DNA of 64,000 nt, taken from NCBI GenBank assembly GCA_964588385.1, contig CAZPPG010000011.1, forward strand, positions 1 through 64,000. Reading direction: 5' to 3'. The DNA comes from JAHBWV01 sp964588385. GTDB taxonomy: Bacteria; Planctomycetota; Phycisphaerae; Phycisphaerales; UBA1924. Within the stretch, counting starts at the first letter, position 1; every line of letters begins with the position of its first letter. This document shows, piece after piece, positions 35,744-43,502 of this stretch. The translations under genes and the position numbers were made by a program. The notes under the pieces are model-generated. The model saw nothing but the letters and a program-made list of their open reading frames with translations. It searched no databases and was not told where the DNA came from.

Positions 35744-37105
35744 TCAATGCCCGCCGGACTTGGCTTCCTTCTTCGCGCCGTGCGCGTCCTTGGCCGGGGG
35801 CTTCGCGCCCGCCTTGGCCGGCGCATTCTTCGAAACCGCGTACCCGTTCACGACCCGGTACGCATGGCTCGCTTCACCATGTGCATCCGGCTTGGCTCCG
35901 TGTCCATCCGACTTCGGCGCATCATGCCCCGACGACGCGGGTTTCGGCTCCCCGTGCCCTGAGCCGCCGGACTTTGCCCCCTGCTTCGATTCCGCGCCGT
36001 GGTCGCCCGCACCGCCGCCGTCGGAAGTGGGATCCTCAGCGCCATGACCATCAGCGCTTGCGCCGTCATGCCCGTCGCCGCCGTGCGCCTCGTCATGCCC
36101 CCCACCATGCCCATCACCGTGCAGTGATGAGGGGACGCTCGTGGCCACCGGCCCCTGCGGCGTGTGGAACGCCACAAGGTAGATCCACAGCGCACTCGCC
36201 AGAAAGGCGGTGTACACCGCCAACCATCCGATCGACTGCTGCAGCGATCGCTTTCCAATCAGGGGTGACGACACCAGCCCAAGGGCAATCCGGGCCGGCT
36301 CCGACGCGGCCGCCGCCCCACGCTTGAGCACGGGCAACACCCGCGCCGCGACCGATGGACTCGAGGGTTTCGCGGTGACGGGGACACCTTCAGCCCCGCG
36401 CGAAACAATCGACGCGCTCGCCACAACCGCATCCTCGCCGATCGCCGGCGCCGGCTCCAAGCCGATCTCACGCGCCTTGGACTCAACAGGAGCGATCGGC
36501 GGCGCCTCGGTGGGCGGCGTCTCGATCTCCCCCGCCAGAAGATCGTCCGTGAGCGCCGCCAGCTCCGCGTCCAGCGACTGGATCGATGCGTCGGAAACAC
36601 GCTCTGAAGTCTCGGCAAGCTCCTCCGCCTCCGGCTCCGCCGCGGGTGCGTCCGCTCGCACGTCGGGCACCATCGGGGGCGGAGCGACATCGTCCGCACG
36701 CTGGGGCGCGACTTCCGCAACCGTGTCGTGAAGCTCCTGTGCCTGCTTCAACAACCCGTCGAGCGACGCTTCCAGAGACTCTCCCAGCGAATCGGCCGAT
36801 CTGTTATCGGACGGCTGAGCGGCGGGCTCTTCAATCTCGCCGTCGACCTCAGAGAGTTCGGCAGTGGCCGGCGCGGCATGGGAATCCGCCAACGCAGCTT
36901 CCATCGCGTCTGCGTCCGCACTCGCGTCGGGCAAGCCGCCCTCGGGATCGAGATTCTGGTCATCCGGGGTCCCGCCATCACGGCCCGAATCAGGTACCGA
37001 CGGTGCGTCGACGGCAGACGCGGATTCACGCGCAGCATCCGCCAGCAACCCGTCAATGACAGAGTCGAGGGAGACCGCGTCGTCGTGGTTCGGTGTGTCC
37101 GTCAT
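35744..37105 (-). CDS. Acidic single-pass membrane protein with His/Gly-rich tail
   Basis: 453 residues from the ATG at 37105; a start 50 codons further upstream is less likely. Residues 1-250 are acidic, Ala/Asp/Glu-rich and probably disordered cytoplasmic sequence. A membrane helix lies at about 292-312 (SIGWLAVYTAFLASALWIYLV). The outer part is dominated by His, Gly, Asp and Lys (HGDGHGGGHDEAHGGDGHDG and similar), ending GGH. Such tails often bind Ni, Zn or Cu, which is inference. It converges on the cysteine-rich gene, 25 bases from that gene's terminator. Family not recognised. Confidence 0.78.
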   Translation of the reverse strand: MTDTPNHDDAVSLDSVIDGLLADAARESASAVDAPSVPDSGRDGGTPDDQNLDPEGGLPDASADADAMEAALADSHAAPATAELSEVDGEIEEPAAQPSDNRSADSLGESLEASLDGLLKQAQELHDTVAEVAPQRADDVAPPPMVPDVRADAPAAEPEAEELAETSERVSDASIQSLDAELAALTDDLLAGEIETPPTEAPPIAPVESKAREIGLEPAPAIGEDAVVASASIVSRGAEGVPVTAKPSSPSVAARVLPVLKRGAAAASEPARIALGLVSSPLIGKRSLQQSIGWLAVYTAFLASALWIYLVAFHTPQGPVATSVPSSLHGDGHGGGHDEAHGGDGHDGASADGHGAEDPTSDGGGAGDHGAESKQGAKSGGSGHGEPKPASSGHDAPKSDGHGAKPDAHGEASHAYRVVNGYAVSKNAPAKAGAKPPAKDAHGAKKEAKSGGH

Positions 37106-37282
37106 CAGGCCGGCCAGATCCCAAGTCGAATCATCGGACGGGGTTACACCAGACTCAAGGAGCGTAACCGCACACGGGCCCCGATTTGACCTTTCCCCAT
37201 CCTCCCAACGAAATCCCCTCCTCTCGCCAGCATTCTCGGACCATCGAACCAGCACAAACGCCCTTCAGGGTACAGTCTCGAC

Positions 37283-38032
37283 ATGGCCCTGCATCGGATC
37301 ATGATCACCGAAGGGACGCTCGAATGCGGGGCGGCATGTCTGATCGAGGGCGACGAAGCCCAGCACGCCGCACGCGTCAAACGCCTGGCGGAGGGCGATC
37401 CTCTGGAACTGCTGGATGGCCGGGGAGGGCTCGCGACCGCAACACTCGAGCGCATCGAGCGCCGCGCTCCGAGCAAGCACTGGTCGATCACCGCCAGGGT
37501 GCAGAGCGTGCGTCTTCTCCCCCCCGTCTCGCCCCGCATCGAGATCTGGAGCGCGGTACCCAAGGGTTCGCGCCTCGAAGAAATGATCGACGGACTGAGC
37601 CAGACCGGATGTGCGCTCTGGCGTCCACTGCATTGCGAACGCACGATCGTGGAACCGCGCGAGGGCAAGCTCTCCCGCCTGGAGCGCGTCACCAGGGAGA
37701 GCGCCAAGCAATGCGGGCGCGCTTGGATCATGGAGATCGGCCAGCCCATCCCGTTCCGCGAGGCCCTGCAACTCCCACTCACCCCCGATTCGCCACTGAC
37801 CCTCCTCGCAGACGCCGGCGGCTCTCCCACAGCGCCCCGGGTACAAAGCGCCACGCCCGCTGCCCGCCTGCTCATCGGTCCCGAAGGCGGCTTCAGCGAT
37901 CGCGAACTCGCCGACGCCGAAGAAGCCCGGATACCCCGCATCCGCCTCGGGCCGCACATCCTGCGAATCGAGCTGGCCGCGATCCTCGGAGCCGCCCTTC
38001 TGCTCAATCACCTCGCGCTCGCCACGAACTGA
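37283..38032 (+). CDS. rsmE: 16S rRNA m3U1498 methyltransferase RsmE
   Basis: 249 residues, the family's length. It methylates N3 of U1498 in 16S rRNA. The N-terminal PUA-like domain has EAQHAARVKRLAEGD. The SPOUT domain has AVPKGSRLEEMIDGLSQTG, ERVTRESAKQCGR, LLIGPEGGFSDRE and LGPHILRIE, all RsmE hallmarks. A possible -10 (TACAGT) lies shortly before the ATG. It is divergent from the His-rich membrane protein gene. Confidence 0.95.
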   Translation: MALHRIMITEGTLECGAACLIEGDEAQHAARVKRLAEGDPLELLDGRGGLATATLERIERRAPSKHWSITARVQSVRLLPPVSPRIEIWSAVPKGSRLEEMIDGLSQTGCALWRPLHCERTIVEPREGKLSRLERVTRESAKQCGRAWIMEIGQPIPFREALQLPLTPDSPLTLLADAGGSPTAPRVQSATPAARLLIGPEGGFSDRELADAEEARIPRIRLGPHILRIELAAILGAALLLNHLALATN

Positions 38033-38120
38033 CGCGCCGCGCTGCAGCGGCGGCCCTCGATGCCCGTATGTACTCTCTCCCGCCGCAACCCTCCGAAAGC
38101 CGCACGAATGGAGACGCCCG

Positions 38121-39347
38121 ATGAACCGCTCACTCGCTCGGAGATGCATGACCGGTCTGGCCGCAACCCTCGTTGCCTCAGCCGCCTCGACCGCCCTCGC
38201 CATCGACCCGGAACACGCCGCCCGCGCCGAAGAGATGTCGGCAAAGGCCATCGCGTGGCTGCGCACACAACAAGATGAAAGAACCGGCGGCTGGTCCATC
38301 CCGCCAGAAGGACCCGTCTTCCCCGCCATGACCGGGCTGGTCCTCAACGGCATGCTCATGGAACCCGGCATCGACGCCACCGACCCGGACGTTGCCCGCG
38401 GCCTGGCCTTCATCCTCTCGTACGCCCAGGAAGACGGCGGCATCTACGACCAGGTACTCGCCAACTACAACACCTCCATCTGCCTCTCCGCGCTCGCCCG
38501 CGCAAGGACCAAAGAGGCCGATCGCGTCATCCCGGCCGCACAGGCCTTTCTTCGAGGCCTCCAGTACGGCGAATCCGCCGATGTCACCACGCCCGCGGGC
38601 GCCGAGACCAAGGTCGTCACGAGGGACCACCCCTTCTACGGCGGCGTCGGCTACGGCACCCACGGAAGGCCCGACAACAGCAACCTCAATCTCATGCTTC
38701 AGGGCCTGCACGACTCCGGCGTCGCGGGCGACGACGTCGCCTTCCAACGCGCCCTTGTCTTCCTCGCACGCACACAGATGCTCGACAGCGTCAACGACAT
38801 GCCCTACGCCGACATGTCAAGCCAGGGCGGCTTCGTCTACGCCACCAGCCCCAACGCCGAGAGCGTCGATCGACTCGTCGGCCAGTCCCAGGCGGGCATG
38901 ATCGACGAGACCCTCGACAACGGACAACAGGTCAGCCGCCTCCGGGCCTACGGCTCCATGACCTACGCGGGCTTTAAGAGCTACCTGTACGCTGATCTCG
39001 ATCGCGACGACCCGCGCGTCGTCGCTGCCTACCGGTGGCTCAAGCAACACTACACGCTCGAAGAGAACCCGGGCATCGGCGCCGACGGCATGTACTATTA
39101 CTTCGTCACCTTCGCCCGCGCCATGGACGCGTGGAACGAACCCACCATCGAGGTCACGATTGCCGGCTCGGGCGACGCGCGCACAGAGACCCGCGACTGG
39201 GCCAACGACCTCATCGACCGCCTCGCCACCCTGCAGAACGAAGACGGCTCCTTCAAGAGTGTGGACGACCGGTGGATGGAGAACAACCCGGTCCTTATCA
39301 CCTCCTACGCGCTCCTGGCCCTGCAGCACGCCCGAGATTTACCCTGA
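38121..39347 (+). CDS. Exported terpenoid-cyclase/prenyltransferase-fold protein
   Basis: 408 residues with a signal peptide ending ALA (about residue 28). The mature protein is built of alpha-alpha barrel repeats like those of squalene cyclase and protein prenyltransferases: KAIAWLRTQQDERTGGWSI, GLAFILSYAQEDGGIYDQ, ALVFLARTQMLDSVND, RLATLQNEDGSFKSVDD. The DxDD motif of squalene-hopene cyclase is not seen and the protein is exported, so a cyclase role is unlikely. Proteins of this kind are common in planctomycetes and may act as binding scaffolds. Confidence 0.85.
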   Translation: MNRSLARRCMTGLAATLVASAASTALAIDPEHAARAEEMSAKAIAWLRTQQDERTGGWSIPPEGPVFPAMTGLVLNGMLMEPGIDATDPDVARGLAFILSYAQEDGGIYDQVLANYNTSICLSALARARTKEADRVIPAAQAFLRGLQYGESADVTTPAGAETKVVTRDHPFYGGVGYGTHGRPDNSNLNLMLQGLHDSGVAGDDVAFQRALVFLARTQMLDSVNDMPYADMSSQGGFVYATSPNAESVDRLVGQSQAGMIDETLDNGQQVSRLRAYGSMTYAGFKSYLYADLDRDDPRVVAAYRWLKQHYTLEENPGIGADGMYYYFVTFARAMDAWNEPTIEVTIAGSGDARTETRDWANDLIDRLATLQNEDGSFKSVDDRWMENNPVLITSYALLALQHARDLP

Positions 39348-39417
39348 TCCGCGGGCAGGCCTGAAAGCACCCCCTCAGTTCGCCGCGCCGCACCCGGGCC
39401 CCCCAGCAATATTGCAC

Positions 39418-39461
39418 CCGACGCAACCCCCTTGCGTCGGGGGGCGTCATTCGATTAGAAT
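39418..39461 (+). promoter_or_regulatory. Promoter with palindrome over the -35 box
   Basis: A perfect inverted repeat CCGACGCAA-ccccc-TTGCGTCGG (39418-39440) has its right arm starting with TTGCGT (39432-39437), which can act as a -35. TAGAAT (39456-39461; five of six) follows after 18 bases. It lies about 40 bases before the lipoprotein gene at 39501. A repressor or activator binding the palindrome would cover the -35 box. As a terminator for the previous gene it would lack a U tract. Confidence 0.5.
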
Positions 39462-39500
39462 CCGCGACATGCCCGGCTGAGGGCGCTTTGGGAGGTTCAT

Positions 39501-40241
39501 ATGAAGCGGATTCTGAATGTTTGTGTGCTTGCGCTCTGCGCACTGAGCTTCGGATGCGAAGAGAGCGCGGAAGATCAGGTTCTGGCTCAGTATCAACGGG
39601 CCGAGGCGGCCATCGCCGCGATGGACGTGGCCGACTGGCGCGCGACCATGTCAACCGATTCGGTGGCCTGGCTGCAGGACGTGCTCCGGCTCACACTCGA
39701 CGGCCCGATCATGGAGGTCCGCGCGCTCAACCCCGCAAAGCTGGAGATGGTCATCGCCCTCCGGAACCGCCTGGATGCGGACCGGCTCCGCGGCATGAAC
39801 GTCGAATCGCTGATGTCCTGGATGATCGACGAGGAAATGGTGCATGTCGACGCCGACTACGGCGTGCATCCCCACAGCGTGATGGTGTCGGGAGACTCAG
39901 CCACCGTCCAGATGGGAATCGAGGCCGAAGAACAGTCGTCTTACTCCCCGCGCTTCCGCACCGGTCGTCGCGGGCGCGGCGCCATCGGAAGCGTGATCTC
40001 GCTCGCCTCAGCCGCTTCGAAGAAGAAGGACGTCGAGCCGATCGATGGCTACACACTCAAGTACGTGAAGATCGACGGCTTCTGGTACTCTGATAACACC
40101 CAGAACATGGACGAGTATGCCCAGTTGCTCCGCGACTCCGCAAAGGAAGCCGGCGTCGCGACGGACAAGTACCTCTGCGACCAGGAGAAGGAGACCTTCG
40201 GCTCCCTCAAGCCCACGATCTGGCTTCCCGTCGGCAGGTGA
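39501..40241 (+). CDS. Lipoprotein, unknown function
   Basis: 246 residues. The signal peptide ends in the lipobox LSFGC (Cys 19). The mature part is alpha/beta by pattern, with acidic repeats and a basic patch RFRTGRRGRG at about 153-162, and ends in TIWLPVGR. An AGGT box lies just before the ATG, and a likely promoter with a palindrome lies upstream. The gene stands alone between a plus-strand and a minus-strand neighbour. I do not recognise the family. Confidence 0.8.
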   Translation: MKRILNVCVLALCALSFGCEESAEDQVLAQYQRAEAAIAAMDVADWRATMSTDSVAWLQDVLRLTLDGPIMEVRALNPAKLEMVIALRNRLDADRLRGMNVESLMSWMIDEEMVHVDADYGVHPHSVMVSGDSATVQMGIEAEEQSSYSPRFRTGRRGRGAIGSVISLASAASKKKDVEPIDGYTLKYVKIDGFWYSDNTQNMDEYAQLLRDSAKEAGVATDKYLCDQEKETFGSLKPTIWLPVGR

Positions 40242-40277
40242 CCCCTCCGGACCCCGGCTCCCATCGCTCCGCGACAA

Positions 40278-40904
40278 TCAATCCGCTTTCGCCGCGGCCC
40301 GTGCCGCCGCGATCGCGCTGTCATAATCCGGCTCGCGAGTCACCTCCGAGACAATCTCCTGGTACCGCACGATCCCCTCGCCATCGATCACCGTCACCGA
40401 ACGCGCCAAGAGCCCGTTCTCGCGGATCCTGAGCGCGTACCTGTCGCCCACCTGCCGGAACCGGCTGTCCGACAGCGTCTCCACGCGATCAATCCCAGCC
40501 GCCGCACACCACTTCTTCTGCGTGAACGGCAGATCCATCGACACCGTCACGACCACCACGCCCTCGCCGAGCGCCGCCGCCCGCTCATTGAACGTCCGCG
40601 TCTCCAGATCACACACCGCCGTCTCCAACGACGGCACCGTCGAGAGGATGACGACCTTGCCGCGATAAGCGGCAAGGCTCCGCTCGCTCATGTCGTTCGC
40701 GATCGCCACGAACCCGGGCGCACGCTCACCAACACGCGCCCCGCTCCCAGTCCCCTCCAACGTCAGCGGCGTTCCCCTCATCGTGACCAGCCCCGTTCGT
40801 GTCGTCGGCCCCGCATCTCCCCGGGACGCGGCGCACGCTCCGAGGACCAGCAGCCCGACGCTCAACGTTCCAGCCCGCACCACGCTCCGCACTCGTGTTC
40901 TCAT
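40278..40904 (-). CDS. tpx: Thiol peroxidase (Tpx) with lipoprotein signal
   Basis: 208 residues from ATG 40904, with a GGAAG box upstream; longer in-frame starts run into purK. The first 24 residues are a lipoprotein signal with lipobox LGAC (Cys 24). The peroxiredoxin domain has the Tpx pattern: peroxidatic C98 in VPSLETAVCDLETR and resolving C133 in SMDLPFTQKKWCAA, 35 residues apart as in atypical 2-Cys Tpx. It reduces hydroperoxides using thioredoxin. Lipid anchoring is unusual for this family and implies a reducing partner in the periplasm. Confidence 0.9.
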   Translation of the reverse strand: MRTRVRSVVRAGTLSVGLLVLGACAASRGDAGPTTRTGLVTMRGTPLTLEGTGSGARVGERAPGFVAIANDMSERSLAAYRGKVVILSTVPSLETAVCDLETRTFNERAAALGEGVVVVTVSMDLPFTQKKWCAAAGIDRVETLSDSRFRQVGDRYALRIRENGLLARSVTVIDGEGIVRYQEIVSEVTREPDYDSAIAAARAAAKAD

Positions 40905-40959
40905 GTTCCACTTCCTTCCCTTCCGTACCGCCATCGCCCGATCACGCCGCATCGGCTCT

Positions 40960-42114
40960 CTACGCAACTCCCACGTCCCAGGCCAGCACGCTCTGAAGAG
41001 CCGACGCACGCCGCTCGAGCGACGCCCACTCCGAATCCACAAGCGTAACGTGCCCGACCTTCCGACCCGGGCGTGCAGACTTCCCGTACAGATGCACGCC
41101 CGCGCCCTTCAATCCGAGCAGTTCGCTCCGCTCCGGAATCCTCCCGACCATGTTGAGCATCGCCGCCCTCGCGTTCGGCACGCACATCTCCGTCCCGCCC
41201 AGGGGCAGCCCCAGAACCGCGCGCACATGGTTCTCGAACTGGCTCGTCTGGGCCCCCTCGATCGTCCAGTGCCCCGTGTTGTGCACACGCGGCGCCATCT
41301 CGTTGGCGAGCAGACTCACCTCCGCACCATCCCCCCCCGCCACAAAGAACTCCATCGCCATGGTCCCCACATAGTCCAGCTCGCCCATCACGTGGATCGC
41401 CGCGTCCCGGGCCCTCTCGACGAGCGCGGGCACGCCCTCTGCGATCGGCGCCGGCGCCCGCGTCCGCCACAGGATCCCGTGCCGGTGCTCGTTCTGACAG
41501 AGCGGGTACACCGCAACCTCACCGGTGATCGACCGGGCGGCAACCACCGACACCTCACACCGAAGGTCGATCATCTGATCAGCGATCAGACCGCCGCACG
41601 GCGATGCAAGCAGCTCACCGGCCGCCCGCTCCGCCTCGGCCTGCGTTCGCACCACGCGCTGGCCCTTGCCGTCGTATCCCATGCGGCGTGTCTTCAGAAT
41701 CAGCGGCAGCCCCACCTCACGCACCGCATCATCAATCTGCTCGATCCGGTCCACGCCCCTCCAGCGCGGCGTCGCAATCCCCATCCCGGCGAACAGGCCC
41801 CGCTCCAGCGCCCGGTCCTGCGCGATCGCGAACGCCCGCGGATTCGGCCTCACGTCGGCGTGCCGTGCCGCCGCCTCCAGCGTCGTCGCCGGAACATTCT
41901 CAAACTCGCACGTCACCACGTCGCAGCCCGAGGCGAACCTCGCGATCGCGTCCGCGTCGTCAAATCGGCCGACCGTGTGCTCCGCGATGCGGGCCGCCGG
42001 TGCATCGCCGGTCTCGTCGAACGTCCTGACACGCACGGCCAGATTCGACGCGGCCTGCGCGATCATCAACGCCAGTTGCCCGCCACCCAAGACACCGATG
42101 CACGGGTCCGACAC
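40960..42114 (-). CDS. purK: N5-carboxyaminoimidazole ribonucleotide synthase PurK
   Basis: 384 residues, ATP-grasp family. Carboxylates AIR with bicarbonate and ATP to N5-CAIR in purine synthesis. It begins CIGVLGGGQLALMIAQAA and has TCEFENVP, LILKTRRMGYDGKGQ (ATP-binding), and EMAPRVHNTGHWTIEGAQTSQFENHVRA, all typical of PurK. It starts three bases after the purE stop, so the two are cotranscribed. Next on the same strand is tpx, 55 bases on. Confidence 0.96.
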   Translation of the reverse strand: MSDPCIGVLGGGQLALMIAQAASNLAVRVRTFDETGDAPAARIAEHTVGRFDDADAIARFASGCDVVTCEFENVPATTLEAAARHADVRPNPRAFAIAQDRALERGLFAGMGIATPRWRGVDRIEQIDDAVREVGLPLILKTRRMGYDGKGQRVVRTQAEAERAAGELLASPCGGLIADQMIDLRCEVSVVAARSITGEVAVYPLCQNEHRHGILWRTRAPAPIAEGVPALVERARDAAIHVMGELDYVGTMAMEFFVAGGDGAEVSLLANEMAPRVHNTGHWTIEGAQTSQFENHVRAVLGLPLGGTEMCVPNARAAMLNMVGRIPERSELLGLKGAGVHLYGKSARPGRKVGHVTLVDSEWASLERRASALQSVLAWDVGVA

Positions 42115-42117
42115 GGC

Positions 42118-42678
42118 TCAGCTCCTGCGCGTGCGCTTCACTCGTGCCGCCGGTTCGATCGTGCGGCTCTGGAGCACCTCGTCCGTCCGTGCGCCACGGA
42201 ACCCGCGCACCGCCTCACGCACCGCCGCATCGTCGAGTCCCAAGATCGACGCCGCGAGCAGCGCGGCGTTCGCAGCCCCCGCCTCGCCGATCGCCAGCGT
42301 GCCGACCGGCACTCCCTTGGGCATCTGCACGATCGACAAAAGCGAGTCCATCCCCGAGAGCGCGCTCGACCGCACCGGCACGCCAAGCACGGGCAGCACC
42401 GTTTTGGACGCGATCATCCCCGGCAGATGAGCCGCCCCGCCCGCGCCCGCGATGATCACCCGCACCCCGCGCCCCTCGGCCGTCGACGCGTACTCCATCA
42501 GCCAGTCGGGCGTGCGATGCGCCGAGACCACAAGACACTCGTGCCCTATCCCAAGCGCATCGAGCATCTCCGAGGCGTGACGCATCGTCTCCCAGTCGGA
42601 GCGCGATCCCATCACGACGCCCACGCGCACCGCGGCATCGCCCGTCCGAACCCGCTTGGACGCGTCTCGCTTAGCCAT
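42118..42678 (-). CDS. purE: N5-carboxyaminoimidazole ribonucleotide mutase PurE
   Basis: 186 residues. Converts N5-CAIR to CAIR. Class I markers are VGVVMGSRSDWETMRHA, VVSAHRTPDWLMEYA and IIAGAGGAAHLPGMIAS, with the catalytic His in SAHRTP. The ATG lies inside the last codons of the cyclophilin gene (eight-base overlap with its TAA stop), so translation is probably coupled. The C-terminal basic tail (RVKRTRRS) is an extension. Confidence 0.96.
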   Translation of the reverse strand: MAKRDASKRVRTGDAAVRVGVVMGSRSDWETMRHASEMLDALGIGHECLVVSAHRTPDWLMEYASTAEGRGVRVIIAGAGGAAHLPGMIASKTVLPVLGVPVRSSALSGMDSLLSIVQMPKGVPVGTLAIGEAGAANAALLAASILGLDDAAVREAVRGFRGARTDEVLQSRTIEPAARVKRTRRS

Positions 42679-43354
42679 TGCCGGCGGGGATCGCCTCTTC
42701 CTTCGTGATCTTCGTCGCCTTCTGGATCACAATCGGCGTCGTCGGAACATCGCCCATGCCGTTCTTCATGCCCGTCGGCACGCCCTTGATCTTGGCCACG
42801 ACGTCCTGGCCCCCGACGACCTTGCCGAACACCGCGTAAGCCGCCCCGTCTCGGGGCGTATCAAGGAAATCGTTGTCGTTCACGTTGATGAAGAACTGGC
42901 TCGTCGCCGAGTCCGCCACGTTGGTCCGCGCCATCGCGACGGTCCCCGCCTTGTTCTTCAGACCGTTCTTCCACTCGTTCTTGATCGGGTTGTCGGTGGC
43001 CTTCTGCTTCATGTCGGGCGTGAACCCACCCCCCTGGATCATGAAGCCGTCGATCACGCGATGGAAAATCGTGCCGTCGTAGTGGCCCTTCTTGACGTAG
43101 TTCAGAAAGTTCTCAACGGAAATCGGTGCCTTCTCGCCGTCGAGCTCCAGCACAATGTCGCCCATCGATGTCGTCAGCTTCACGTACACAATCTTCTCCT
43201 TGGCCTCCGGCGTCGCCGGGGCGGGCTGGGTTGCGGGGGGCTGGGCCGGCGGCGTCGCCGCAGGGGTTGTGGACGCCTGGTCCTGTCCGAACGCAGACGT
43301 CGCACAGATCGCTGCACACGCAACCACGGCCGACAGAAGCACACGCGTTCTCAT
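42671..43354 (-). CDS. Exported cyclophilin-type peptidyl-prolyl isomerase
   Basis: 227 residues with a signal peptide (ending about AFG at residue 23), a Pro/Ala/Thr linker, then a cyclophilin domain: GDIVLELDGEKAPISVENFLNYV, FHRVIDGFMIQGGG, GTVAMARTNVADSATSQFFINV and AVFGKVVGGQDVV. It speeds proline isomerisation during folding of exported proteins. The active-site Arg (FHR), Gln and Phe are present. Upstream, a TAGAAT box at 43435-43440 may be the -10 for the ppi-purE-purK operon. The pairing with purE looks like shared transcription, not shared function. Confidence 0.93.
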   Translation of the reverse strand: MRTRVLLSAVVACAAICATSAFGQDQASTTPAATPPAQPPATQPAPATPEAKEKIVYVKLTTSMGDIVLELDGEKAPISVENFLNYVKKGHYDGTIFHRVIDGFMIQGGGFTPDMKQKATDNPIKNEWKNGLKNKAGTVAMARTNVADSATSQFFINVNDNDFLDTPRDGAAYAVFGKVVGGQDVVAKIKGVPTGMKNGMGDVPTTPIVIQKATKITKEEAIPAGNG

Positions 43355-43502
43355 TCGACGCCCTCGCTTGCTCCCGGGAACCGGGCACCCTCTGTCGGAC
43401 GCATGTCCGGACTGATGCCCGTGCCGGAAAGCGGATTCTATACGGTTTGGCCGCGCTGCGACTTGCCGAATGAGCGTCCCGGCCCAACGCCTGAAATTCC
43501 TT

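Noticed and set aside
38121..39347. Squalene-hopene cyclase
   Set aside because: The fold repeats fit, but the catalytic DxDD motif is missing, the protein is too short (408 residues) and it has a signal peptide.
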